From: Urechis unicinctus
Lineage: Eukaryota > Annelida > Polychaeta > Xenopneusta > Urechidae
Length of the DNA stretch: 64,000 nt
Assembly: GCA_034190875.2 (NCBI GenBank)
Contig: CM067351.1
Coordinates: 6,511,668 to 6,575,667 of the forward strand
Direction of reading: 5' to 3'
Shown here: positions 13,441 through 24,689 of the stretch, piece after piece
Layout: each line of letters opens with the position of its first letter
Numbering within the stretch: the first letter of the stretch is position 1
Notes under the pieces: generated by a model
The model's database searches: none
What the model saw: only the letters and a program-made list of their open reading frames with translations
Told to the model about the DNA's origin: nothing
Translations under genes and position numbers: made by a program

Positions 13441-13499
13441 GTATAAAACACAAATATTTTCGTGTAACGCAGTTATGCATCTACCTTATTGCGACACAA

Positions 13500-13850
13500 T
13501 TATCGTACACATACACCGCATGGCCAAAATTTCTCTTCTAACATTGCACCAACGTCTGAAATTTTTACTTCAATTTTGAAGCTGTCGAATTTTGCTTCCG
13601 TTTTGGATGTTTTTTCTACTGATCTTACCTGAATATCAAAATCTTCAACACAAGACTTAATATCCTTAATGTTGGTGTCTTTTTCAACCCGGTAGACAAA
13701 TAGTTGTCTACTTGGCTCAGGTGCGCCACGAAGTTTGTTTGAAGTCCCAGTTCCAGTAACCGGACGAGCCTTGCGACGGATTTTCCGCTTGTTCCGCTTC
13801 TCTACAATCTGAAACTTCATTCACATCAGGAGATCTGGCTGTAGATATGG
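13500..13850 (-). pseudogene. LINE ORF1 C-terminal domain
   Basis: The open frame at 13500-13820 carries a basic stretch (KRNKRKIRRKARP) followed by an RNA-binding-like fold with FVYRVEKDTNIKDIKSCVE, VRSVEKTS, SFKIEVK and a closing FWPCGVCVR. The order (basic linker, strand-helix, SFK..., FWP.GV.VR) is the usual C-terminal end of ORF1 in CR1/L2-type LINEs. It lies directly upstream of the endonuclease on the same strand, so it belongs to the same element. Confidence 0.75.
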
Positions 13851-13999
13851 GTACTGCTGACGACTAGTTAGTGTTGGCAGCAGCCGTGGGAGTTCTTAGA
13901 GCACCTTTCACAGTTGATGCCCCAGTAGTAGATGTAAGTGCTGGTGATGAGGTAGACCTACAGTAGGCCTCTATGTCTGCAGTAGAGGCCTACCTCATG

Positions 14000-14460
14000 C
14001 CAAGCCAAATGTGGTGGACTGGTCAATCATGAAAATATTTCTTCGACCTACATTTTATCTATTTGAAATAGCCATACGGATGTCATTGTGTTCAATTCAA
14101 TTGTTGATTACCTTGTTCGCTGAAGTTGTAGGAAAGCTGTAATACATAGCACTTGTAAATATCAGTGAAAAACAAATTCGAAGCGGAATATCGTCCACAA
14201 ATGCGTCTGCTCAAGTCTATGTGAAAACGAAGCAATTTCGTCATAACGTACTTTGTTATCCGATACAAAAATGGCGATAAAAGGAGCAGCGTCAATGTTT
14301 GCGATATTTTTTTATTAATTTGTGCATAAAATGTCGATTGATGACGATCTGGATTTTTCAGTGAGCACCGTAAGATGTTTAAGAATAACCAGATATGGTT
14401 CATCTTTGTATTTGTTTAACTATGAAAGTCAGTGAGATCAATCTTTGGTTGTCAACCACA
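14000..14460. other. Sequence interrupting LINE ORF1
   Basis: LINE ORF1 sequence stops near 13960-14000 and resumes near 14510-14735. The intervening AT-rich sequence shows no LINE features and no repeat partner in the window. At its left edge is an 11-bp inverted repeat, GTAGGCCTCTA at 13963-13973 and TAGAGGCCTAC at 13983-13993. It is probably a later insertion; the ends are not defined. Confidence 0.4.
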
Positions 14461-14734
14461 TTTTGAATAGGCCAAACGCCAGACCTAACAGGTAGTAGTT
14501 AGGTCTGTTAACCGGGCTAGTGATGAGGTCGGTGTAGTATCAGAGATAGCTATCACCGGCATCAGCTTAGGTGTTTCATCATGAGAGCGCGAGGTCACAA
14601 CTGATGCATAGGATTGACGTATATGACTTTTATCCTCTTCAATGTGTATCTTCAACTCTCAGCGGGGATAGCATAAGGAATGCGATGCAAACCTTGAGGA
14701 CTCACAGCAAATTGGGGCATCTTATAAGAAGCAT

Positions 14735-15001
14735 CTAGTTTCTAGATTCCCCGATAATGTTGTCAATATTTGCATCAACTTCTGCTCGAGTTGGGGAATC
14801 ACGTCTCTTAACGAATGGCGGAAGGATGTCACTGTTCCCTACGGCCCATAAAGCTTCTTTCGCTTCATGAATTTCATCTGCCGAGTAAAACTCACGACAT
14901 GCTTGTCGTATCTTTGCACAGGTGGAGTTATCCTTACTGTAAACGATGAACGTCAAAACAGAGTTCAGCGTCACGTCTGACGTAATCCATTCACTCGACA
15001 T
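14735..15001 (-). pseudogene. LINE ORF1 N-terminal piece
   Basis: An 88-codon frame starting MSSEWITSDV contains CREFYSADEIHEAKEALW, followed by VKRRDSPTRAEVDANIDNI. This arrangement (FY..DEI..AK..LW and then a K.RRD acidic segment) is the N-terminal module of ORF1 in CR1/L2-like LINEs. The Met at 15001 is the likely start. It lies on the same strand and in the correct order with the ORF1 C-terminal piece, about 900 bp away because of an interruption. The element's 5' end is therefore near 15001 or slightly beyond. Confidence 0.7.
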
Positions 15002-15264
15002 CTTGTTGTATCAATCCGGTCGTGAGCAAATCTATGAATCTTTAAATCTTTAAATCAGGCTTCCAATGGATCTTGTGCACGGTACATTTTAAGTACAAGT
15101 TCCTATTCTATGTATGATTCAGTATCGAAACTTACATAGGTCGATTCGCTGTTGTATCACCTTCAAACAGGTATAAAACATTGCGCCATAGACACTTTAG
15201 CGCTCTCCTGGTGAGACACGACAATCCACACCTATCCTTAAAGCCTACATTATACCCTAGGGAG

Positions 15265-15610
15265 ATAGGTTGCAAGATCCAATGCAAATTGACATCAACA
15301 AGTGAGTCAAATCATTACTTAAAACCTGTTTCTTAAATTACTTCAAGTGAACTGGCAAAATCTATCCTGGAAGGTAAACTATGTCATAGGGTTACAACGT
15401 GATTGGAAAAGTGTCGCCAAAGTCTTGGGTTCTCAGCACTGCGAAGCTTTAAAAACAAATCAACAGTTATATGTTCTAATCCATTGAACATTTTATGTAC
15501 ATTTATGAGGTCCCCACAGATACGCAGTACTTTATGAGATGTCAATCCTCCAAGCTCACCTAACTCAAACAAACCCTTGCTTATATATTTACGTCACGTA
15601 GAAGGAATGG
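15265..15610 (-). pseudogene. LINE RT C-terminal fragment
   Basis: The minus strand reads LFELGELGGLTSHKVLRICG, then GDLINVHKMFNGLEH, LWRHFSNHVVTL, a stop in place of the usual Trp, and HSLPSRIDFASSLEVI. It ends near FDSLVDVNLHWI. This is the typical end of a LINE RT (GDLI.VYK...NGL, F.NRVV..WN.LP..VV.A.S...FK..LD..W). It is a separate element from the LINE at 11.3-15.0 kb, since only the last 110 or so codons remain and they sit upstream of that element's ORF1. It contains in-frame stops. Confidence 0.75.
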
Positions 15611-15639
15611 CGACTACGGATGAATTACATGTTCTAGTG

Positions 15640-17945
15640 TCTATTCAAGATAAATGGTTTATTGTTCCTTTTACTTGTTTTGTCACTAGGGTGACGCCAT
15701 ATGACAAAAGTGTATGTACTATTTGAGCCACTGTAAGTTCCAATATTATCCGGATAAGATATCGTGTATATGAAGACGCAATTGCATCATAAAACATGAT
15801 TGATTGCGACTTACTATCCAACTCCAATAATTTATTTATTTGGATATGGTATACACGACAAACGACTAACATGGGATAGACAGACAGACTGACTCGGTTG
15901 CTGATTCCATCTACTGTTCGACAGTATAGAAACAGGGTATAATCATTACGTAATGCGTTCTTCAGCATGTCACATGCGCGCAAAATACCGTGATGTATCA
16001 CAAGTAATAGAGTGTACTAGAATTAACCACATCCAATGTGCATGATAATTAGATTGGTTCAAGGTGAATATCTTGTTTTATGGGTGAGTTTACATATGCA
16101 CGGTCTCATTTTCTTTTTCGTTTTATCGTCATTATTAGCTTCCATACGGCACTTTGCATTGACGAACTTTGTGATCGGCTGGCACTGTATTCAAGCGACT
16201 GTCATTATTAGTAGTGTGTCCGTAGATTGGAGTTTTCATGTGAATGAAACTTACTAGCATATGAGTATTCAATTACATACGAGGGAAAATGACAGGAGAC
16301 TTGTCATCATATACTGAATACATTTAACTTGAAGTGTGTTCTAACTCTCATTGAGAATATAACGGGTAGGTGGGTTAGAACCTGATGATTGGATATTTCT
16401 CAAAATGGGGGTGGAGTTATGGGGTACAAATAGCGGATGGTAACTTTACTTCAAAATAGTTTTCATCTGAAATTATTACCATGGAACATATTTGCAAAAT
16501 TCATTATATTTCAACTGAACGTGAAAAATCTAGATTTTACCTTTCCAATTTTCCTGATTTAATCAAACTGACGTTGAAAAACCCGTATTTAGAGTAGTGA
16601 TGGGGATGAGCAAGGAAGTATATTACAAGCATTACGAATATACAATTGGAGTTACAGGGGAGTACACTGGATATATTAAGAGAAACAGGTGAATACTCAC
16701 GCCAGGCTAACCACAACACTACCCTTGATATCTCAATCTTTCAACACCATCACCGTTAATTGACTTTTGATAGCCATTAACAAACTCCTTCTCAATAAAA
16801 ATGTCCCTCACAAATGACCTCACCCAAATACCACACATCCATCACATGATGTCACAAAATGCCCTCACCCAAAAACCGCACATCCATGAGGATGCTAAGG
16901 TCAGCAAAATCATGATGAAATACCACGCACCGAATCCGGGAACGATCCGTCAGCGAAAAATATATTGCACAATAGCTTCTAACGTCAGCTAAGTCAGCGA
17001 CGTCGTCCTTACGTCAAAAACGGGGTGTAAAGAGGTGTCTTACACTGCTATTAATCTCTATGATTGTTACATCGTAAGCAGATCCAAGATGTTCATGCCA
17101 CGCACATATGGTATGCAACCCTGAGATGTATTGTGAATTTGTACAGAACTGCTCAGCCACTCATTTAAAGACTCATCCGTATATTGCCGAATTATGCGAA
17201 TTTTGTCCTGATTTGCTGTTGTTGATATTGTAGCGCGGTGTGATGACAAATTAGTGAAGCTACCGTCTGGCGCTGTCATTCGCCTACCTCGGGTCCATAT
17301 TACATCGCACAGAAACAACATCCGTCAGACACCTGAAATAGACGTGGCCATCGCAAAACACCAAATGATTAACGGGGATCTATTGCTCAACTTCAACAAC
17401 TCATTGTAGGAGTGTGCAAAAAGAGATAAGAAAATCAGGAGATATGAAGCAGTGTATACGCGGACCTAAGTGACATTTTCTATTTATCTTGCCTATATTA
17501 GCACTTGCATAAACGTGATTTTGCATTAAAACTCGCTGTAGAAACCTTTGTCACATTATGTGTTCGGAATCGTGACACCCACACAGTCGTGCTTTGCTTG
17601 ATACACTAGCCGATTTCTTGGTTGGTAATGAATCCTGTTATGTGATGACTATCTACATAATGCTTTACGTCAATAAGATACCTTACGAGTTAGAGCGTTA
17701 CCAGTTATTGATTGCTTCAACAAAATAATTGACTTAAGCTGACGTGCCTGGGCTTATGCAATCGGTATGCTTCCATGACAAAATTGAACTAATGAATGAA
17801 CTTGTTCTTTGAAAGCTTGATCTGTCAGAGGTGTTGGGTGATTCTGGCTTGTAGCCAGAGGTGCCTGATACCCCCTTACTCTGTCAGATCCCTGCTCGTA
17901 GTATAACTTCTTCTTCAATTTGCCCAAAAGAAGCACAAAATAGTC
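15640..17945. repeat. R4 dispersed repeat, copy 2 (interrupted)
   Basis: This is the closest relative of 62150-63545. Shared words include GATAATTAGATTGGTTCAAG (16040 and 62415), GTAAGCAGATCCAAGATG (17075 and 62585) and GCAATCGGTATGCTTCCATG (17758 and 63350). Bases 16211-17048 are absent from the other copies and are treated separately. Homology to the 62-kb copy ends near 17945/63540, just where a TA tract and a hAT remnant begin. No conserved protein is visible; the 118-codon minus frame at 15645-16001 is not preserved in the sister copy. Confidence 0.85.
16211..17048. mobile_element. 838-bp insertion, possible MITE
   Basis: Relative to the R4 copy at 62150-63545, this copy has 838 extra bases. 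The likely target duplication is TATTA (16206-16210 and 17049-17053); the empty site at 62561 reads TATTCTATATGATTG. The ends are weakly inverted, GTAGTGT and ACACTGC, agreeing over 6 of 7 bases. Copies 1 and 3 of R4 also lack this segment, so an insertion is more likely than a deletion elsewhere. It holds no gene; an internal roughly 45-bp repeat (CTCACCCAAA...CACATCCAT) occurs at 16811-16842 and 16856-16887. Its transposon family is unknown. Confidence 0.6.
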
Positions 17946-17984
17946 CATATGTATATATATATATACATACATATGTATACATTG

Positions 17985-18761
17985 ATATAGCGTGCAACAA
18001 GTCGTTGTCCTGATTTTGTAGGAGATTTGTCAGGGGAACGGTGTTACTCGAAATGTGTTCTGCAACAAGCAGACCGATAATAAATTCGAATTGCAGTATG
18101 GCGGCCTGATATTGCCCCGCCTTTTCGTCGCCATCTGCCAACAACGTCTCTAATGCGTGACACACTACAGAGACCGCATTCGTGAAAGTCTCAAGAGCGA
18201 CTGCCCGACTAGACCAACGTGTTTCACACAGAGTACGGAGCTTAGTGCGCTGTTTCATTTCCTCTTGCGTAGAAACATCGCGTGACAGCTCGTCCTGGAA
18301 TGCAAACAATCGTTTAGCTGAATAATCAAAGAGGAAGCGTATATCCTGAACAGTCGACATCATGGTTCTGACACAAGTAATGTTCGAACTATGGACCAAA
18401 GACCGATTCAAACAATGCGATTTACAATGCACGTAATTTGCATGTGGTGAACGTTCACGGATAAGAGCATGCAGTCCTCGAAATTTACCAGAAATGTTTG
18501 ACTCACGTCATAGCACTGAGCTCTGATCTTAAGTATATCGAGATTTGCTTCTTGCAAAAACTACACAATGTTTTCGCAAAGTGCAACTCCCTTGATCGAT
18601 TCACACTCGACGAATCCAAGAAATTCTTCTGGGACTACGAAACTCCCATCAACGAAACGCACGCAAAAAGACTGTTGTTCTTTTGTCGATTTGTCTGTTG
18701 CTTCATCAACCATGATGGTGTAATAGGGGCACGACCGACAGTCTTTCACAAGTTGTTGCAA
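17985..18761 (-). pseudogene. hAT/ZMYM1-like transposase remnant
   Basis: Two frames on the minus strand make up the middle of a DUF4371/hAT-type transposase, of the kind seen in zinc-finger MYM-type 1-like proteins. Bases 18561-18761 hold YYTIMVDEATDKSTKEQQSF, which includes a conserved acidic position of the catalytic core. This runs into VRFVDGSFVVPEEFLGFVE. After a stop and frameshift near 18500-18560 the protein resumes with SGKFRGLHALIRERSPHANY, VHCKSHCLNRSLVHS, LCETRWSSRAVALETF and a helical end with LLVAEHISSNTVPLTNLLQN (18000-18432). The N-terminal zinc finger and C-terminal dimerisation region are missing. It ends at a short TA tract at about 17950-17980 that also marks the end of the R4 homology. 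Confidence 0.85.
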
Positions 18762-18863
18762 ATTAATTCATTTTGGATTTCTGGTAAAGTGTATATACAT
18801 ATGTAGGATTACCAAAAAATAACTGGTTTACATAGAAAATCTATCTTAACTGTTTTAAATATT

Positions 18864-19014
18864 AGTTTCTTACATGAGCACGCGGTTCAGACGTAAATAT
18901 CCGTCACTGAGGGTAACTGTTTTGGCGGGAACGAGGCTGTGCCGAGTTTCCGCGGAACAGTTACCCGAAATGACGGATATTTTCATCTGATCCAAGTATC
19001 TCATGGTAGAAACT
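18864..19014. repeat. 151-bp imperfect foldback hairpin
   Basis: The two halves are inverted copies. The left arm reads AGTTTCT, CATGAG, TCAGACG, AAATATCCGTCA and GGGTAACTGTT. The right arm contains their reverse complements in reverse order: AACAGTTACCC, TGACGGATATTT, CATCTGA, CTCATG and AGAAACT. The turn is a GC-rich segment (about 18922-18955). There is no coding content. It could be a small foldback transposon or MITE; no target duplication was identified. Confidence 0.85.
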
Positions 19015-19899
19015 TGTTCTTGCATACTGCCTTGCGCTTTAAAATAGATATTTAAACACAAACTTATCGAAATGATGCATTTTAATATAAAAACAAGAGT
19101 TATTCAGATGCTGTGTTTGGGAAAGTGACGTCACATTGTTTATAACGTTACGTCACAAGTAATTCACGCGAGTCGTCTTACATGGGGGGAGGGGGTGGGG
19201 TAAGATAAGATTTTGCAGCACTGGTAAAAACTGCAGATATCCCCATCTGGTAAGCGAGACAAATCTATTTACAGAGAGGACAAATATATTTTTAAAATAT
19301 GCATGTGAGTTATTGTACTAAGCACACAATTTAATACAACTCATTAAAGTTTTGAAACTGAGAAAAAGACTGACAGTGTTGGAAATGAGAACCAAAGACA
19401 TGATGGCCAAGTTCCATTTAACAACTTTTATGGGGGGTCTTCGTCTACAGGAGGTAATGTAAGACATCCGATATCCGGATATTTGGGAATGTTTTCGATC
19501 ATGATGACCTCTGTCAAGCACTTGGTCTGTTTACATTTCAAAGAAAAAGCACCCACCAAGCATTCTTTGAAATGTTTAAAGGACGTAACTTTACAATATG
19601 CGGCCGGCCGAACTTCACAATATGCGGGCTCCAGTCATTAGCACTCTACCTTGGGATATAAAGACTATGCACCATTCCATAGGTGTAGATTCCGTTAAAT
19701 CAATCACTGTCTGTTCTTGGCAGATCTTGTTTCTGGTGTTCCATTACCGCTACCCCCCTCCCCCATCCTATTTTTATTGAATTTTTTGACATTTTTATTT
19801 GTTAGACTTTTTGGGGAAATGTGTAGACCGCGGTCTACACGGCCTATAGGAAGCTACGCCCCTAGTGATGAATAATTCAGTTTATCATAAATGTGGCGT

Positions 19900-21460
19900 A
19901 GATATTCACTGTGCAATAAAGGCGTTAATTTCTCTGGGCTGCTACTTTCTATCTCTCTGACGTAGTGTACATTGCGATGATAACATAACCGATGATTTAT
20001 GTGATGTGAAGAAGTGCCATAAATTGTATTACGATGAGGATAACAGCAATGGATCATCAACGGAGCTTTGATACCCGCTGTATTTTTTTGCAATGCTTTA
20101 GATATTCTCGCATTTGGCTTCATCTACTATAATGTTAGTTTGCTCACGATCATAACCATTGCCATTACAATCATCTAGGTATACATCTATCTACACAGTC
20201 CGCATTTGCGCGAGTCATTTACGAGGTGCCTGAGGATGATAATAAGTCACCATATTCGGCTGCAACATGCAATTTTGTCTTTACATATTAGCCTGAAGCA
20301 ATTTCATTGAGAGTAACATTTCCGCATTAATAGCTGTCATGCGTTATATTGGTTACAAATACAAGTAGTATATATCGAGCCCCCCCGCAATGTAGTTAAT
20401 AAATTCCAATCTGGGATACTGCACATTATGTACTACTTGACAGCTATCGGTATGGGATGTTGCACTGTTTCATATCGGTGTGAAAAGCTTTGATTAATAT
20501 TATGGGCATATTCTTGCGTAGTCACTTCATGGGTAATAGAAACGTGGAGTGAACTTGAAGAACGGTACAGAGACGCCAAATGTCTATAGATGTATAGAAA
20601 TTATAGGAAACCACGGGATAGTCATAGTAGTAAGGCACACAGAGACCCCCATCAAGGATTTTATATTCATATTTACAGCAGATTGGCGGGTTCTTCAATG
20701 CGACCACAGGTTGGCACATGTTATGAAATATGCAGACGTGATACCCAGAGTTGGTTACTGACTACATCGCAATGCAGTCATCAGCAAGTCATAAGCGTGA
20801 TTGATCACACTCTCAATGGACGGCTATAGGTCCGTCTTTCTCTCTTGCTATTCGTATACAGCAGTGGTTTTGAGGTGGTGTTGAGACAAGTGTATCTGAC
20901 ACTTGCCGCACACTAGAATGATGAATGGTACTGAATATGTCATTGACATCTTCCTCATCCATTACTTTGCATGCTATCTAGATTTCTGGAAGGAAAGTGT
21001 ATCGTTGTTTTATATCATCAAGTAATTTAACTTTAACGCCTCATGATTCTCCGCTGACAGGATACAGCTGCCATCATAAATGTTGATAACTCCCATAAGC
21101 TACTTTGCAATGGAGAATTGATTGAGCGACTTGCACTATTTGTAACCGACTGATTATATTCGTTATGCAGAGAACAATGACTTGCCACCGACACACGGGT
21201 TATGCACTTCACATAGGTTTTGCCGAGTTTATCTGGACCACAGCCACTCATTAAGGGATACTAGCAATTATTTAATCCGTTGTCTAGTGCTTTAGCCTGC
21301 CTCATGTCTGCATTTTGCCCATATACATCATCCATTAGACACCCTGAAACTCCGTAATCATTTATCATGACCATATACAGGGGCACTGTAGAAAGCATCT
21401 ACACATATCACCATGAGTTATATCCTGAATAGGCTAACTTTGTCATAACATGTGCACGGA
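19900..21460. repeat. R4 dispersed repeat, copy 3
   Basis: Bases 19990-20120 match 1240-1380, and 21040-21200 match 1990-2150, sharing ATTGATTGAGCGACT. The copy is strongly diverged. Short frames inside it (19854-20123 minus, 20549-20829 plus, 21033-21251 minus) overlap one another and are not preserved in the other copies, so none is called a gene. Confidence 0.55.
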
Positions 21461-22842
21461 ATATCATCACCGTGAACACTTAAGCTTTGTTCAATACCCC
21501 AGCAGATAATCGGCTCAGAACACAGTTCTATCGACCAAATGAAACTCTATAGTATCCTTGAGCGCTTGCGTTTCAGATGCTACTGCTTTTGTAGTTAACA
21601 TTGAGCGGCCCCTGTATGATATGACGTTGTCAAACAATGGTGCCGTCTGTTCATGTTGCTGGAAGAGTCCTGTTATTGCCCATTTAAAAAAACGATTCTG
21701 CAAATAACTTTTGAACATCTTAATTTTAAGCGCCTTGCTAAGTATTTAACAAATGTGACAGAAAAAAAAGTAAATGGCACTAAACAAGCAGCTCATGGCT
21801 GTGCATATCTATCAGAGAAAGACGCTGCACAACTGGAAAATTTCAATACCCTTTTCATGTTAGGGCATGGAGGGCTTTGTTTCGTTGATCAATAGTTTTT
21901 ACCACGAGAAAGCAGTAAAATAACAGAGGACAATTAGCGGTAGTACAAGCATAACTTATGCTTTTTTCTCACCGCTTGCTTGCGCAAACGATCGACATCA
22001 GGCAGTGACGCGTGAAGTTAATAAGACGCCACTCGATCATCTTTCTATTCTATCTATTAGCTGCATTATGGTGGTTGCCATTCGCGTCATCCTTCGCTCT
22101 TGATAGCGGCTGAATTGTTGGGATAATATGTTGATATAACTGTGGCGGTCTCCACACGGCAAGTGAATCAATTGCCAATGCAGTTACCAGCTTTAAGGTA
22201 ACGCATATAATCTATGGGTATTGAGCAATCTATATATTAGCATGTTTGCCTTTTACAAAACAAAGAGCACACACAAAAGCGTCCAGGTTAACTTATCGTG
22301 CTCCCTGGTCATGTCCTGGCCAAGTTGATTGATTAATTCCTCTACCTATGACAGCCTTACCAAGTAGAAAGAACGATTCGCGTGAAACCAAAGTCATCCA
22401 ATGCACTAAGCGCGGTATTCGTGGCGTTATTGCAAATGTGTCGCAAATTTGTGCCATATCCTGAACCCAAAACAAGCGGAATCAAACAGCCGAATCCTCT
22501 TTAAGACCGTCAATGTCATCACTTTAATCACCTGAGGTATCTTGAATCATCCACATTTTGCACGCATTATATCGCCTCGTCCTTCTGTGAAATGAAAACG
22601 AGCAAAACAGGAAATTACCTTCCCGTTGATTAGCCAGAAACAATACCAACAACACGGACGATCTGCAGTGAAGTGCTTAATCCCTTCTGCAACTGAGCCG
22701 TTTGTCATTATGTTGGCTGATGAGACAAGTCCAAGAAAATGACCTGATAGGTCACATGTATTGCGTCGGACAACTATCTTAGTGGTGGTTCTGGCACACC
22801 CAATAGGGCTGAGTAGGAAGTTGAGTAAAATCCCACCTCTGG
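21461..22842. other. No gene recognised
   Basis: Open frames at 21653-21895 (plus, 80 codons), 22293-22475 (minus) and 22547-22855 (minus, 102 codons) show no motif I know. The last runs antisense to the start of the BEL/Pao remnant and may be antisense to older element sequence. No repeat partner was seen. Confidence 0.4.
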
Positions 22843-24614
22843 TTGAAGGGTACAACTTTGGCTAAAATGGAGGCTTCGCATGTTATTGAGGAAGTGTCTC
22901 ATAAAGATGCGCCAGTAGGGCCAGAATTTTACTTACCACATCACCCTGTGATAAAGGAATGCAGTTCCTCTACTAGAATAAGGCCAGTGTTTGATGCATC
23001 AGCTAAAGGGGAAAATGGCTTCAGCTTGAACGATTGTCTAGAGACTGGGCCATCTTTAAATATCAATCTTGTTGAAGTGTTGAGGCGTTGGCTGGTTGCT
23101 TTAACAGCCGATATATCCAAGGCCTTTCTTCAGGTTGGGTTGAAGGATGTGGATAAAGATGTCCATATATGTTTGCGGAATGTAGATGAAATGATGCGTT
23201 GTACGAGGTTTAATAGGGTGACTTTTGGTGTCAAGTCAAGCCCTTTCCTATTGAATGCCACCATTTGCTATCACTTGAGTAAGTATGAGCCATCCAATGT
23301 CATGAAAGAGCTTGAACAGAATTTATATGTTAATGATTGGCTGTCAAGTGGCGACTCTGCTCAGGAAGTTTGTGACATGTACCTTCAGGCTGAAGTTATA
23401 ATGGACAGGGCCGGTATGAGTTTGGCCAAGTGGAATTCTAATAGCAAGGCTATCAGAGAGTACCTGTCTGATGCGGCGGAGAGAAGAGTGAAGGTGCTAG
23501 GCAATCAGTGGTCTCTTGGACTTGACTGTTTCTCATTTTCAGGTTGAGAACTTCCCTCTGATTTGGTGGTCACTAAGAGGTTGGTTCTTAATATGATTGC
23601 AAATTTTTTTGATCCTTTTGGTTTTTTGATACCCTTCACTCTCACAGCCCAGTGTTTGTTTCAGAAATTGTTGCAGCTTGTAGTAGACCGGTATGATGTG
23701 ATTCATCATGTGTTATCAACTAAGTTTTTGCATTGGATTGAGGGATTCGTTGACAAAATCTTGGAATATACCTCGAAGATTATCTGATGTCGCCTGGTCT
23801 AATCTATATGACGTTGAATTACATGTATTTGGTGATGCATCAATGGGTGGGTATGGAGCTGTGGTGTACATAAGAATTCCGGTATCAGATAATTCTTATG
23901 TTACTTCTTTGGTCATAGCTAAGTCTAGGGTGGCACCCTTGAAAAAGGTCACTTTGCCAATACTAGAGCTGCTTGGCAGCCTTCTAGCAGATCGGTGGTT
24001 GAAGTTGGCAAGAAAAACTCTGTGTTTGAAAAAGAACATTGAGTATAGGCGTTGGACAGATAGCATGGCAGTACTGGGGTGGATCAGAGGTGATCCTAAT
24101 AGATGGCAGCAGTTTGTAGCTAATAGAGTGATTAAGATACAGGATCTGACAGATCCTACCAATTGGTCCTATTGTCCCACAAAGGACAACCCTGCAGACT
24201 TTCTGACGAGAGGTGTGTCAGCTGCTAACCTTGTAAATCCTGAGATGTGATTAAGAGGTCCTGTTTATTGAGTCGGAGGACCAGTGGCCTTTGATGTCTG
24301 GTTGTCAAGAAATGACTGCTATTGTGGTTGAGTTTGAAGGTTTGGTATTTGCTTCTGACTTCAAGTTTTGTGAATTGTTTGATGTGGAAAGGTGTAGTAA
24401 ATTTAACAAGGCTTTGAGAATTGTAGCCTGGGCTTTGAAGTTTATCCACAATGTGAGAAATCCCATTGTACGAATGACTTCTATAGAGCTGTCCTTTGAA
24501 GAGCAGCTGAAAGCAAAGTTGTGCCTATTCAGACAAAGTCTTGGTTGGAGTCTGTATGGTTATCCTCCAACGGTGGGGAGTATGTTCAATATTGTGAAAT
24601 CACAATGTTTGTAA
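22843..24614 (+). pseudogene. BEL/Pao retrotransposon pol remnant
   Basis: The RT and RNase H region of a BEL/Pao LTR element. The RT (22843-23547) has FYLPHHPVIKE, IRPVFDASAKG, LNDCLETGPSLN, TADISKAFLQVGL, VTFGVKSSPFLLNATI and LYVNDWLSSGDS. The normal YVDD catalytic block is YVND here (codon 23332-23334), so one active-site aspartate is lost. After a stop at 23545-23547 the thumb continues (LNMIANFFDPFGFLIP, 23563-23787). A frameshift leads to RNase H at 23800-24250: VFGDASMGGYGAVVY, SRVAPLKKVTLPILELLG, RRWTDSMAVLGWIRGDP and NPADFLTRG. Another frameshift leads to 24291-24614 with KFNKALRIVAWALKFIHN, the segment before the integrase zinc-binding region. Gag, protease, integrase core and LTRs were not found. 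It cannot be functional as it stands. Confidence 0.92.
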
Positions 24615-24689
24615 ACTGTGTGGTGTCATAAGGTTTTTGTTGTAGAATGCAAAAATTTAAAAAAGATTGAACAGACAGACTAGTGCCAT

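Noticed and set aside
17754-17972. Frame with similarity to 63395-63637, first taken as the C-terminus of the hAT transposase
   Set aside because: The similarity belongs to the R4 repeat, which lacks any transposase at the 63-kb copy, so it is repeat sequence adjoining the hAT remnant.
21653-21895. 80-codon plus-strand frame
   Set aside because: No motif, no conserved copy in the window and no splice context that I can support.
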